A stretch of 64,000 nucleotides of DNA from Citrobacter amalonaticus (GTDB lineage Bacteria; Pseudomonadota; Gammaproteobacteria; Enterobacterales; Enterobacteriaceae): the NCBI GenBank assembly GCA_028994555.1, contig JARDVN010000001.1, positions 4,774,001 to 4,838,000 on the forward strand, read 5' to 3'. The position numbers and the translations under genes are program-made. This document shows positions 1 to 8,104 of the stretch, piece by piece (within the stretch, counting starts at the first letter, position 1; every line of letters starts with the position of its first letter). The notes below the pieces were generated by a model, which ran no database searches, was not told the origin of the DNA, and saw only the letters and a list, made by a program, of their open reading frames with translations.

Positions 1-1470
1 ATGGTTCGCACTTTATATTGAGCCAGCCGGCCATAAAAGGGCAAATCTGTAATGGCCGCAGCCAGTACACTATCATCAGGGAATCGAGTACTATCTCCAG
101 CACTTTTATTCATCTGGCCAGCTACATTTTCTGCCGTTATGATCCCTTTCTTGTCCAATGCTTTAATAAGCTCAACAAAGTAGCGATTGTAGTTTTTACT
201 TGTCATTCCACAGATCATGCGACGTACTAAATACGCTTCAAGCAACTCAAGAATTGCATCAAACTCCGTAACATTGGCGGGGACTAATTCAGCGTATGCA
301 TACAACAAAAACGGAATAACTGTGGTTGTATCTACAGCATCTAATCGGCGCATAAATGTCGCTAAGCGGGGATGACTATCAGACTGATAAAATCTCTTGA
401 AAACATCAGCGTAACGCGAAAGTTGTGCAATGTGCTCTGCCGCTGTTTTAGGGCCAGAAACCGGGTCCGAACTCGATTCAGACTGCCTGACAAATGCCTT
501 GAATGCATTAAAAATATGTGAAGACCTGACCTCTTCACGCGTCATCATCGTTAAATAGTGGTTGATGAAAATATCCACTCGGGGGGCGGGTGATTCGTCC
601 CTGTCTGACTTCCTCTCTCCACCAGTCAGTCTCGAATGATTTCCAGTTATTTGCATAAAGCTGTTCAACATTATCCCCCCTGGCTTCTGCGAGCCTGAAC
701 AAGTAATTCTTGATCAGGTCTGCAGGAAGAAGGTCCTCCCCTCTTGCATTCAGCGTCTCAAAGATGACTTGAGTCTCATCATTCTGGTCCAAATCGATCA
801 CAACAATCTGAAGACAGTCCTTAACAACCTGCCAGAGAGAATCAAAACGTTCATCGAGAGACTTTTCACTTAATGCCTGGATATCTTCCTTATCATCAAA
901 CGAACCGTTTAACCACTGCCCTATCTGCGCATAAAAGTATTTGTAACCGTCAATAATATTATTAGCACCATCACGTAGAGCTGGCCGTAGTGTAATTTGC
1001 TTATCAACAGCATCAGGTGACCCAGCCTCATGAACTACTTTGAAAGCTTCTCGATTGCTATTAGTAGGCCATACTTTGAACACTTCGTCATCGTGATCGA
1101 TCTTGCTACGTCGGTTGGTCACGAGATCTGAAAAGCGTTCGACATATTTAATCTGTTCATGCGCTACCGCCTGGTCACGCGCCGCCATCAGGAACAACTG
1201 GAGCGTAGTAAATCGTTGTTGACCATCGATCACCTGACGACTTTCGATGGATCCCGTCGGGTTCGCGACCTGCTCCAATACTACAGCCCCTAAAAAATGG
1301 GGGTGAGCTCTACCACCATTAAGTTGCTTATCAAGAAGTGTCTGGATGTCCTCCCACAAAGGCTCCCAATTTTTCTCACACGTCCACACATAAGGACGCT
1401 GGAATAGTGGCACTTGATAGGTGATGGTTTGATCAAAAATTCTTTCTAGCTTACGCGTGTTGGCTTCCAT
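1..1470 (-). CDS. DUF262 (GmrSD-like) protein, 3' end outside the window
   Basis: The N-terminal part carries the DUF262 (GmrS-type) signature: VPLFQRPYVW near residues 20-30 and the ParB-like VIDGQQRFTTLQLF near residue 80, followed by a conserved region with LNARGEDLLPADLIKNYLF near residue 240. Relatives are DNA-modification-dependent nucleases or nucleotide-driven defence proteins, usually with a C-terminal DUF1524 HNH domain. That part would lie beyond position 1, so nuclease activity cannot be judged. The frame breaks at a G6 run (581-586, plus strand). Removing one base lets it continue as RVDIFINHYLTMMTREEVRSS and stay open to the edge, about 490 codons visible. The start is the ATG at 1470. 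It lies outside the att-flanked module, probably in a neighbouring accessory segment. A role in phage defence is inference from the family. Confidence 0.75.
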
Positions 1471-1819
1471 AACGACTCACTAACCCTTAGTTTCAATCCA
1501 TAATGTGGTAAATACCAAATCCACCAGTCAGGTACTATGAAACAATGATCTCATCCGCTTTTCCACACCTGTCTTAGAATTTAACGTTTTTATGAGCGGT
1601 ATTAAATGAAAGAACATCGCAATCCTGTATATTCGGTTAAAACAGGATGCATTTCTTTGCATAAGAGTCAGAAAGCTAAAACGGATACAAAAACAGTGAC
1701 CATTTTAATGAACCCAGCCGTTGGTTGGGTATTTGTTTTTGCAGAAATTAGCCGGATGGCAGCGTAAACACCTTATCAGTCCTACAATACCGCCAGTAGG
1801 ACTGATAAGCGCAGCACCA
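1471..1819. other. Non-coding upstream of the DUF262 gene, with a REP pair
   Basis: No convincing gene is present. The left part would hold the promoter of the DUF262 gene. A palindromic REP/BIME-type unit occupies 1751-1825: gccggatggcagcg, then ccttatcagtcc, then a reverse copy ggactgataagcgcagcaccatcaggc. Short frames here have no ribosome binding site or family resemblance. Confidence 0.5.
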
Positions 1820-1825
1820 TCAGGC
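1751..1825. repeat. REP/BIME palindrome
   Basis: Two inward-facing REP-like arms (gccggatggcagcg and its diverged reverse copy cagcaccatcaggc) surround an inner inverted repeat ttatcagtcctac/gtaggactgataa. Such units usually sit just after a gene end. Here that would be the remnant whose stop lies at 1820. Confidence 0.6.
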
Positions 1826-1914
1826 GTTAAACATCGCTGTATCATCGATAAAACTCACGCCGTCAGTCGTTCCCAGCCAGCGTGGTGCTTTCAGCCCTTC
1901 AACGAAATACCAGA
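1820..1914 (-). pseudogene. Short C-terminal gene remnant of unknown origin
   Basis: Reading on the minus strand from the IS630 remnant, an open frame of about 30 codons contains YFVEGLKAPRWLGTTDG and ends FIDDTAMFNA before a TGA at 1820-1822, immediately followed by a REP unit. This looks like the tail of a real gene joined by deletion to the transposase remnant. I do not recognise the family. It could also be chance coding. Confidence 0.3.
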
Positions 1915-2196
1915 CTAGTTCATACAACAGCGTACAGATATGCTCAAAAGGCCAGCTGGGTCCGCGTTAGGGAGAAAATGATTTCAGCCCGTCAATGCCA
2001 TAAAGGGTAAACCAGTTAATCCAACGACCAACTGACGAAAGGGTGCTGCAGAGCGGGCGACATGGCAGACATTCCCGCTCCGGTGCAGCATCAATATGGC
2101 GGTCAGTCTGCGGGTATGGTTTTTGTCACGGGTTTTATGAATCGTTTTCTGCATCAGGTGTCGTTCGTTGCGGGAAATAGGTGCTATGATCGACAT
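1915..2196 (-). pseudogene. IS630-type transposase, 5' remnant
   Basis: The first codons, from the ATG at 2196, read MSIIAPISRNERHLMQKTIH and then RRLTAILMLHRSGNV, which match the N-terminus of the IS630 transposase as I remember it (MPIIAPISRDERRLMQKAIH). Frame changes follow: the next stretch reads RWINWFTLYGIDGLKSFSP in another frame, then a stop, then WPFEHICTLLYEL. The helix-turn-helix part is recognisable, but the DDE catalytic region is absent. With several frame breaks and a premature end this is a decayed fragment, not a sequencing artefact. Confidence 0.75.
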
Positions 2197-2438
2197 TGCT
2201 CAGTCCAGTTGGTGGTTTGGGATAGTTGGCGATTGCTCAGATCGCACAATCTTGGCTGATTTCCCTCAAAGTGATCAACTATTCCACGCAGCAATTTCGG
2301 TATATTAACCTTGGAAAGGTAATTAGCTCATCATTATTGATTGAAATTTAGCCACCACTAGTTTTAGGCCCAACGATAGGCCCAAACAAAAAGTTGAATT
2401 ATAGTTTATTTATTTCAAAACAATACATTACATCACCA
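2197..2438. other. Non-coding between IS630 remnant and first att-like repeat
   Basis: No gene is seen. The segment 2359-2390 contains ttttaggcccaacga followed by taggcccaaacaaaaag. It resembles the sequence after the second att-like repeat (ttttaggcccattgccaggcccaacgaaaag, 7953-7983), so it may be a further copy of the integrase arm or crossover flank. Confidence 0.4.
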
Positions 2439-2598
2439 ATTCAGACTCCGCCAGCACCAAAATTCTCCATCGGTGATTACCAGAGTCATCCGATGAAGTC
2501 CTAAAAGCCCGCACGGCGTAAGCCCTGCGGGCTTTTTTGTGCCCTCAATTTGTCCCGCGAAGTCCGAAGAGAACTCATTAAATCCGAACCTTTTAGGC
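2439..2598. repeat. att-like direct repeat, copy 1 (ssrA 3' end and terminator)
   Basis: It begins with attcagactccgccagcacca, a diverged form of the tmRNA acceptor end, followed by aattctccatcggtgattac and the tmRNA terminator hairpin (gcccgcacggcgtaagccctgcgggcttttttg), and ends ccttttaggc. Almost the same 160 bp recur in direct orientation at 7804-7961. Copies of the 3' end of ssrA at both sides of inserted DNA are what tyrosine-integrase islands at ssrA leave behind. No full tmRNA precedes this copy, so it is a secondary att copy and not the gene. Confidence 0.75.
2505..2537 (+). terminator. ssrA-type intrinsic terminator, copy 1
   Basis: A GC-rich stem, agcccgcacggcg/taagccctgcgggct, is followed by a T6 run. 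It matches the rho-independent terminator that normally follows tmRNA. Here it lies inside the att-like repeat and no longer terminates a recognisable gene. Confidence 0.7.
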
Positions 2599-2691
2599 AC
2601 CTTGTTAGGCACTGTAAGTATCCCGCATAATCGTGCCATTCACATTTAGAGATCCTCCGGCATAATCAATCTGCCAACAAAGGAGATCGCT

Positions 2692-2959
2692 ATGCGTAAA
2701 GCCCGTTTTACTGAGCATCAGATCATTGCCGTAATTAAATCGGTTGAAGCCGGACGAACTGTTAAGGATGTCTGCCGGGAGGCCGGTATATCTGAAGCCA
2801 CCTACTACAACTGGAAGTCCAGATACGGCGGCATGGAGGCTTCTGATATTAAAAAAGATCAAGGATCTTGAGGACGAGAATCGGCGTCTCAAACAGATGT
2901 TTGCCGACCTGAGCCTTGAGAACCGGGCGCTGAAAGACGTTATCGAAAAAAAGCTTTAA
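2692..2959 (+). CDS. IS3-family transposase OrfA (frameshifted)
   Basis: The protein reads MRKARFTEHQIIAVIKSVEA, then a helix-turn-helix (VKDVCREAGISEATYYNWK), then a leucine-zipper region (DLEDENRRLKQMFADL) ending IEKKL. This is the standard IS407-group OrfA layout of 87-88 residues. A run of six A at 2851-2856 is one base too long, giving a premature stop. With five A the frame continues KKIKDLEDE. The start has a good ribosome binding site (aaggagatcgct). The end overlaps an A7G slippery site used for the -1 shift into OrfB. Confidence 0.8.
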
Positions 2960-3803
2960 AACCAGCCTTTAAGCGTGAGCTGGTCACTCATCTGATAACG
3001 ACATTTGGACTCAGTATCCGTCAGGCTTGCCGGAGTCTTAACCTGAGCAGAACGGTTTACCATTACCGTTCGGATACCACGCGTGACGAACCCGTTATTG
3101 TCGCGTTGCAGGCAATGGCAGAGCGATACCCACGGTACGGTTTTCCAAAACTTTTCCAGGTTCTGCGGCGGCAGGGATACCCGTGGAATCACAAAAGGAT
3201 CCATCGTATTTATTGTCTGCTGAAACTGAATTTTCGCCGTAAAGGCAAACAACGGTTGCCAGTACGTAATCCCTCGCCACTGGCCACACCGGAAGCGCTG
3301 AACCAGAGCTGGTCTGTCGATTTTATGCATGATACCCTGGTCTGTGGCCATCGTTTTCGCACGTTCAATGTCGTTGATGACTTTAACCGTGAGGCGTTGT
3401 CGATTGAAATCGATCTGAATCTGCCAGCTCTTCGCGTCGTCCGGGTACTCGACAGGATCGCGGCAAATCGCGGCTATCCGGTCATGATACGCATGGATAA
3501 TGGTCCGGAATTTATCTCACTTGTACTTGCTGAATGGGCAGAGCAACATGCAGTAAAACTGGAATTTATTCAGCCGGGTAAGCCGACGCAAAACGCTTTT
3601 ATTGAGCGCTTTAACCGAACATACCGTACAGAAATACTCGATTTTTATCTGTTCAGAACGCTGAATGAAGTGCGGGAAATCACGGAAAGATGGGTGTCAG
3701 AATATAACTGTGAACGCCCGCATGAATCACTGAACAATATGACGCCAGAGGAATATCGACAACACCATTATTTGGTCGGGATCTCAAAAATGCCTGGAAC
3801 TAA
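2950..3803 (+). CDS. IS3-family transposase OrfB (DDE integrase domain)
   Basis: OrfB is read after a -1 frameshift at gaaaaaaagctt (about 2944-2955) and continues LKPAFKRELVTHLITTFGLS. The rve-type catalytic triad is present: Asp in WSVDFMHD, Asp in RMDNGPEF and Glu in QNAFIERFN, with 35 residues between the last two. The C-terminal motif ERPHESLNNMTPEEYR is typical. The natural end is GISKNAWN with stop at 3801-3803. An A5 run at 3786-3790 has lost one base, so the frame as given runs on to 4002. It would be functional if both indels are errors. Confidence 0.8.
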
Positions 3804-3872
3804 AACGGGTCTATTTACAGGGAACGTCAATACCTGCTTACCCTCAATAAAAACATCAACATTAAAACAGAT

Positions 3873-4515
3873 TCAATTAAAAAACTTCATATACAACCCA
3901 GGGAGAAATTTTTCACACACTTCAATATGTTCAAGAGAAAGCTCCTTATACTTCTCCTTAATCGTCCTAAAACCATCTGGACATTGGCCTGCATATTTAT
4001 AGTAATTATATATACACGGATCTACCTTAACCTTATCAAAAGAGTGAGCTATGCCATCAATCACTGTCAGAGAAGAGTTTAGATGTTGAGCAAGTGATAA
4101 TTGATAGATTAGCTCAGTGCTAGTGTAAACAGGTCCTAAAGCGCAAGTTTTTGCCGCGTTATTAAAAATAACTGATTTATCACCGCACTTATCGGAAGCA
4201 TTATTAAAAGCAATAGTAAGGTCGCTACGGAGATCAATATGCTTGATATCCAGTGCTGTTGACTGATTTACAATCCCTATAACTCCTAAAATAAAAACAA
4301 CCACTACAATAATATTGGTAGTATCTAAATCCAATTCTTTGCTAAATATGCGTTCCATAGCTGCCGCCCCCCCAACACCCGCTAATATATAGCTCCCCCC
4401 CTACCCATAAATTAACTTTACAGCCTAATATTTCATTAGCACACAGCAAAAGCCCTGCGGCTATGAACAAAACAATTAATGCTACTTTTACATAAAATAA
4501 GAAATTAGCTTTCAT
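3873..4515 (-). CDS. Unrecognised two-helix membrane protein of the island, about 213 aa (frameshifted)
   Basis: As given there are two overlapping frames: a 57-codon frame from the ATG at 4515 (ribosome binding site aaggaaat) and a 161-codon frame from 4358. They meet at a G7 run (plus-strand C7, 4367-4373). With six G the first frame reads on as GCWGAAAMERIFSKELD into the second, giving one protein of about 213 residues. It has two hydrophobic segments (VALIVLFIAAGLLLCANEIL near residue 15 and IIVVVVFILGVIGIV near residue 70), then a soluble part with six spaced Cys (DKCGD, KTCAL, DPCIY, GQCPD and EVCEK). The base composition is A+T rich, unlike the backbone. I do not recognise the family. 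It could instead be two overlapping genes. Confidence 0.55.
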
Positions 4516-4669
4516 TTTAATTAAATTTCCTTTCTGATGATTAATCATCTCGCCATTATCCATCAAATAGACCAACATGACGAACTACTAAAATTGTCCT
4601 GTCTTGATCTTACCCCGCAATAGTGGACACGCGACTAAGTGAGCGAACTCTCAACCAGAGGTGACTCAC

Positions 4670-4842
4670 ATGACAAAACCAGCATCAGCCACCATAAAGC
4701 CACGTAAGCAGCACATGCCTGAATTTCGTCAAGAAGCCTTGAAACGGGCTGAACGCATTGGGTGCCGCAGCCGCCCGCGAACCTGGCCTGTATGAATCAC
4801 AGCTCTACAACTGGCGAAGCAAACAGCAAAATCAGCTTTCTT
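4670..4842 (+). pseudogene. IS3 OrfA, N-terminal remnant
   Basis: From the ATG at 4670 the product starts MTKPASATIKPRKQHMPEFR, matching the IS3 OrfA N-terminus. The frame is lost in the alanine-rich helix-turn-helix region (around 4757-4785), recovers as [20 protein letters not shown], then runs into the deletion junction. The leucine zipper and slippery site are missing. Confidence 0.7.
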
Positions 4843-4843
4843 C

Positions 4844-5221
4844 TTGTCCTCGCGGATGACGGCACAGCTTGCCTGCGATGCGTTACAGATGGCGTTGTGG
4901 CGGCGTAAACGTCCGGAAAATGTCATCGTGCATACAGACAGAGGTGGTCAGTACTGTTCAACGGATTACCAGAGCTTACTGAAACGTCATAATCTGCAGG
5001 GCAGTATGAGTGCCAGAGGATGTTGTTACGACAATGCCTGTGCGGAAAGCTTCTTCCACACGCTGAAGGTGGAATGTATCCACGGAGAGGTCTTTGCCAG
5101 CCGGGAAATAATGCGGACGACGGTGTTTAATTATATCGAGTGCGATTACAATCGTTGGCGTCGTCACAGCGCCTGTGGCGGTCTCAGCCCGGAACAATTT
5201 GAAAAACAGAACCTCGCTTAG
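4844..5221 (+). pseudogene. IS3 OrfB, C-terminal remnant
   Basis: The frame covers the last 125 or so residues of IS3 Orf[21 protein letters not shown], then [13 protein letters not shown] with the second catalytic Asp, [13 protein letters not shown] with the catalytic Glu, and [19 protein letters not shown] near the end. The first catalytic Asp and the upstream half were removed by the internal deletion. There is no proper start; a TTG in the junction is the first possible one. Confidence 0.75.
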
Positions 5222-5330
5222 GGCCATGTCCACATTACGCGGGTAGGATCAACTAACATCACGCTGACGGATGAAAGTAACTGCGACTGGCTACCCAAGT
5301 GCGATGAAACATTCTCGATGTAATTTGATA

Positions 5331-5353
5331 AACCGGCGCAAGCCGGTTTTTTC
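5331..5353 (+). terminator. Intrinsic terminator after a truncated gene tail
   Basis: The stem aaccggcgcaagccggtt with a T6 tract follows the stop codon of the truncated NITLTDESN frame. This supports that the frame was the true end of a gene. Confidence 0.65.
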
Positions 5354-5370
5354 ACATTCAGGAGAAAAAG

Positions 5371-5430
5371 ATGAACAATGAACTCTTCACTCCTCACCCT
5401 CTAATCACTACATATCGCAATGATTTTTAA
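5371..5430 (+). CDS. Possible 19-residue peptide or broken gene start
   Basis: An ATG preceded by a strong ribosome binding site (aggagaaaaag) opens a frame of 19 codons, MNNELFTPHPLITTYRNDF. The site is better than expected by chance, so it may be the first codons of a gene whose remainder was lost, or a leader peptide. No family is recognised. Confidence 0.25.
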   Translation: MNNELFTPHPLITTYRNDF

Positions 5431-5822
5431 GGATAAAACACCATGTTGAACAGAGTGAGTAGTTAAACGTAAAAAAAAGTTTTTTGTACAACCTCAAGTT
5501 GCATTCCCTTACTTCCAAATTTCAAGATATAATATTTCAGATTCCAAGTATTATTTTTATAAATTAATAATGGTATTTATAAATGGACATTAATGGCAGA
5601 GAGTACGCGTTCATTATATGGATGGTTTTCATAATTATTACCCTTAACTTTAAAAAAGACATCAGAGATTCTTTCTTTCAACTTATTAAAGTTTTCAAAC
5701 ACCGGCTGATACTAACAGTATTAGGCCTCGCAGTTATTTGGGTGACAGCTTGTGTTACTTTGTTTTATGAGATTGGACTATGGTCATCAAGTAATTTGAA
5801 GACAACTTTAGTTTGGATGGTT

Positions 5823-5831
5823 ACATATGCC
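5823..5831 (+). repeat. IS1 target-site duplication, left copy
   Basis: acatatgcc immediately precedes the IS1 left end, and the same nine bases occur at 6600-6608 right after the right end. This is the standard 9-bp duplication of IS1. Its identity shows a simple, probably recent insertion. Confidence 0.95.
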
Positions 5832-5886
5832 GGTGATGCTGCCAACTTACTGATTTAGTGTATGATGGTGTTTTTGAGGTGCTCCA

Positions 5887-6162
5887 GTGGCTTCTGTTTC
5901 TATCAGCTGTCCCTCCTGTTCAGCTACTGACGGGGTGGTGCGTAACGGCAAAAGCACCGCCGGACATCAGCGCTATCTCTGCTCTCACTGCCGTAAAACA
6001 TGGCAACTGCAGTTCACTTACACCGCTTCTCAACCCGGTACGCACCAGAAAATCATTGATATGGCCATGAATGGCGTTGGATGCCGGGCAACTGCCCGCA
6101 TTATGGGCGTTGGCCTCAACACGATTTTACGTCACTTAAAAAACTCAGGCCGCAGTCGGTAA
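5887..6162 (+). CDS. insA: IS1 protein InsA
   Basis: InsA is the 91-residue N-terminal half of the IS1 transposase and by itself represses the IS1 promoter. The zinc-finger cysteines are seen in [12 protein letters not shown] and [10 protein letters not shown], and the helix-turn-helix in [20 protein letters not shown]. Full length and unbroken. Confidence 0.95.
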
Positions 6163-6584
6163 CCTCGCGCATACAGCCGGGCAGTGACGTCATCGTCTGC
6201 GCGGAAATGGACGAACAGTGGGGCTATGTCGGGGCTAAATCGCGCCAGCGCTGGCTGTTTTACGCGTATGACAGGCTCCGGAAGACGGTTGTTGCGCACG
6301 TATTCGGTGAACGCACTATGGCGACGCTGGGGCGTCTTATGAGCCTGCTGTCACCCTTTGACGTGGTGATATGGATGACGGATGGCTGGCCGCTGTATGA
6401 ATCCCGCCTGAAGGGAAAGCTGCACGTAATCAGCAAGCGATATACGCAGCGAATTGAGCGGCATAACCTGAATCTGAGGCAGCACCTGGCACGGCTGGGA
6501 CGGAAGTCGCTGTCGTTCTCAAAATCGGTGGAGCTGCATGACAAAGTCATCGGGCATTATCTGAACATAAAACACTATCAATAA
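6081..6584 (+). CDS. insB: IS1 protein InsB (transposase DDE part)
   Basis: This is the 167-codon InsB frame, expressed as the InsAB' fusion through a -1 shift at the A6C site near 6137. Catalytic residues of the IS1 DDE domain lie in [24 protein letters not shown] and [10 protein letters not shown]. No indel is found, so this copy should be active. Confidence 0.95.
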
Positions 6585-6599
6585 GTTGGAGTCATTACC

Positions 6600-6608
6600 A
6601 CATATGCC
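6600..6608 (+). repeat. IS1 target-site duplication, right copy
   Basis: acatatgcc, identical to 5823-5831. It is in frame with both halves of the interrupted gene. Confidence 0.95.
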
Positions 6609-7803
6609 TTCGTAACAATGTTTGAAGTTAATAAAATTAAAAACAGTAAGTATTTTTTCAAATCTCAACTAAAAAAAACAATCGGGATAAGCACTTTACT
6701 AACGTTTATCCTAGAACTACATAGCTTCTCATTTACATTAGAATTTATAATGTTTCCTATAGTTACATTTTTGAGTCTACTTTCCGCCCTAGGCGGAATG
6801 AAGACAGAAACAAAAAAAATCAGCGTAACAATAAATATAATATTAACCACTGTAGTGATATTTTACTTTTCACATTCCTTATATCTTTCAATCCTATCAA
6901 TGAAAGATACTTTTTCCTGGACAAATCTCACAGAGTTTTTAACACCGATTTTACTGTCGTTTTCCTTCATGCCATTCATTTACATCCTTTACTTGTATCA
7001 GGCCTATGAAAGTAAACTAATTAGTTTAAAAATATACTTCGACGATGATGAAATTTTTAAGTACGCCAGAAATTTGGCCATCTACTCCTTTAGAACTGAT
7101 CTTGATGGATTAAATCGCTGGGTAAGAAACGTACACACCAATAGAATAAAGACAAAAGAAGAACTTAAAGCCTACATCAGAAATGTTAAATTAAGAAAGA
7201 AACTTGAATCCAACCCACCAACAATACCTCATAAATCTGGATGGTCACCATTCTTAGCAAAAGAATTCCTTGTCAATAAGGGATATAAAACTAATGACTA
7301 TCACTTCAGTTATGATACATGGTTATCTTACAGTGAAGTGGTTAAAATTGGTGCTGATGGTTTCCTTCAAGATAATATCACTTACTATATATATGGCAAT
7401 GAATATATAGCTAACAAACTGAAATTACGAATTCATATTAATCAAACACCAATATCCGAAATATCGAAAAAGACTATTAATGATTTGACGATTGAATTGC
7501 TGTCAAAGTCAATCGGAATGAGTAGCTTTGACATTAATATATTGTTTAACAAACTTCCTGTTTCATTTCAAAAGGACTGCCATAACGTACTGATTACGAG
7601 AGAAAATTTTGTAAGTAACAATGGGGGCTTCACTTTAGAAGTTATCGTATCGATAAACACGAGTTTAGATCAAAATCCCAATGACTTAGGCACAAATCAT
7701 TCTGATGTTTTCGGGTAAGTTTTTTCCAATTGGTATACGTTTAGGTATACCATCGAAAGCTTAATTAATAAAAAATCAATATAAACAACAAATTAAATGG
7801 ATT

Positions 7804-7961
7804 ATTCAGACTCCGCCAGCCCAAAATTCTCCATCGGTGATTACCAGAGTCATCCGATGAAGTCCTAAGGGCCCGCACGGCGCAAGCCCTGCGGGCTTTT
7901 TTGTGCCCTCAATTTTCCCGCGAAGTCAGAAGAGAACTCATTAAATCCGAACCTTTTAGGC
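7804..7961. repeat. att-like direct repeat, copy 2 (ssrA 3' end and terminator)
   Basis: attcagactccgccagc, then ccaaaattctccatcgg, then the terminator hairpin and ttaaatccgaaccttttagg. It matches copy 1 at 2439-2598 apart from a few substitutions and one- to two-base length differences. It marks the right border of the module. The sequence after it continues with backbone-like genes, consistent with a former attR. Confidence 0.75.
7868..7902 (+). terminator. ssrA-type intrinsic terminator, copy 2
   Basis: gggcccgcacggcgcaagccctgcgggc is followed by a T6 run, as in copy 1 at 2505-2537. No gene ends here, so it is a by-product of att duplication. Confidence 0.7.
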
Positions 7962-8104
7962 CCATTGCCAGGCCCAACGAAAAGCTCTATTGTTTTTGGT
8001 CGCCTGGTCTGTCCGCTCCGTACCAGGAGCGGACGTTGATGATAGTAATGAGTACGGGTGTGATTAAACTTCCGGGTTACGGACAGGTTGCCCCGGACAT
8101 AGGA

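Larger units (their letters stand above)
2613..3819 (+). mobile_element. IS3-family, IS407-group insertion sequence (about 1.2 kb)
   Basis: The left end tgtaagtatcccgcataatc at 2613 pairs with an imperfect inverted copy at the right end (complement tgtaaatagacccgttttag, ending at 3819). The 1207 bp in between hold the orfA/orfB transposase pair. No clear 4-bp target duplication is seen (gcac on the left, ggga on the right), so one flank may have been rearranged. It is inserted 14 bp after the first att-like repeat, inside the island. Confidence 0.8.
4605..5251 (+). mobile_element. IS3 element with a large internal deletion
   Basis: Both IS3 ends are present: tgatcttaccccgcaatagtg at 4605 and the inverted end gggtaggatca at 5241-5251. 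The element is only 647 bp, against about 1258 bp for complete IS3. The first part encodes the start of OrfA and the second the last third of OrfB, joined directly near 4840. The flanking 3-bp sequences (tct and act) do not match. It cannot transpose by itself but might be mobilised in trans. Confidence 0.75.
5252..5582. other. Gene tail, terminator and A+T-rich non-coding DNA
   Basis: Directly after the IS3 end, an open frame without start reads NITLTDESNCDWLPKCDETF and stops at about 5322. It looks like the last codons of a gene cut by the IS3 event; I cannot name it. A hairpin terminator (aaaccggcgcaagccggtttttt, 5331-5353) follows. The rest, apart from a possible 19-codon frame at 5371, is strongly A+T rich and probably contains the promoter of the membrane gene at 5583. 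Confidence 0.45.
5832..6599 (+). mobile_element. IS1, complete (768 bp)
   Basis: The element starts ggtgatgctgccaacttact and ends gttggagtcattacc. At exactly 768 bp it matches the full IS1 length, with insA, insB and the A6C frameshift window intact. It sits in the sixth island gene segment and breaks the membrane-protein gene, flanked by identical acatatgcc duplications. Confidence 0.97.
5583..7718 (+). pseudogene. Large island membrane protein interrupted by IS1 (about 452 aa when rebuilt)
   Basis: Codons 1-83 (5583-5831) and a frame beginning at 6609 belong to one gene. Removing IS1 and one copy of its 9-bp duplication acatatgcc joins WMVTYA in frame to FVTMFEVNKIK and gives 452 codons ending VFG at 7718. 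The protein has about six hydrophobic segments in residues 8-215 (for example LILTVLGLAVIWVTACVTL and FMPFIYILYLYQAY), then a soluble part of about 235 residues with no motif I know (DDDEIFKYARNLAIYSFRTD, PFLAKEFLVNKGYKTNDYH). Codon use is A+T rich, as in the other island gene. The 3' piece has an ATG at 6618 and might be translated alone. Function unknown. Confidence 0.7.
7719..8104. other. Island right border, non-coding
   Basis: A+T-rich spacer, then the second att-like repeat (7804-7961), then sequence that may once have been the upstream arm of an integrase gene. A 71-codon frame at 7901-8116 runs through the repeat but has no ribosome binding site or family resemblance, so I leave it out. 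Confidence 0.5.

Noticed and set aside
1721..1918. 65-codon frame upstream of the IS630 remnant
   Set aside because: It crosses a REP palindrome and the antisense of the remnant; no start signal or family.
2439..2598. tmRNA gene ssrA itself
   Set aside because: Only a diverged acceptor end and the terminator are present; the tRNA-like half and tag frame are missing, so it is an att copy, not the gene.
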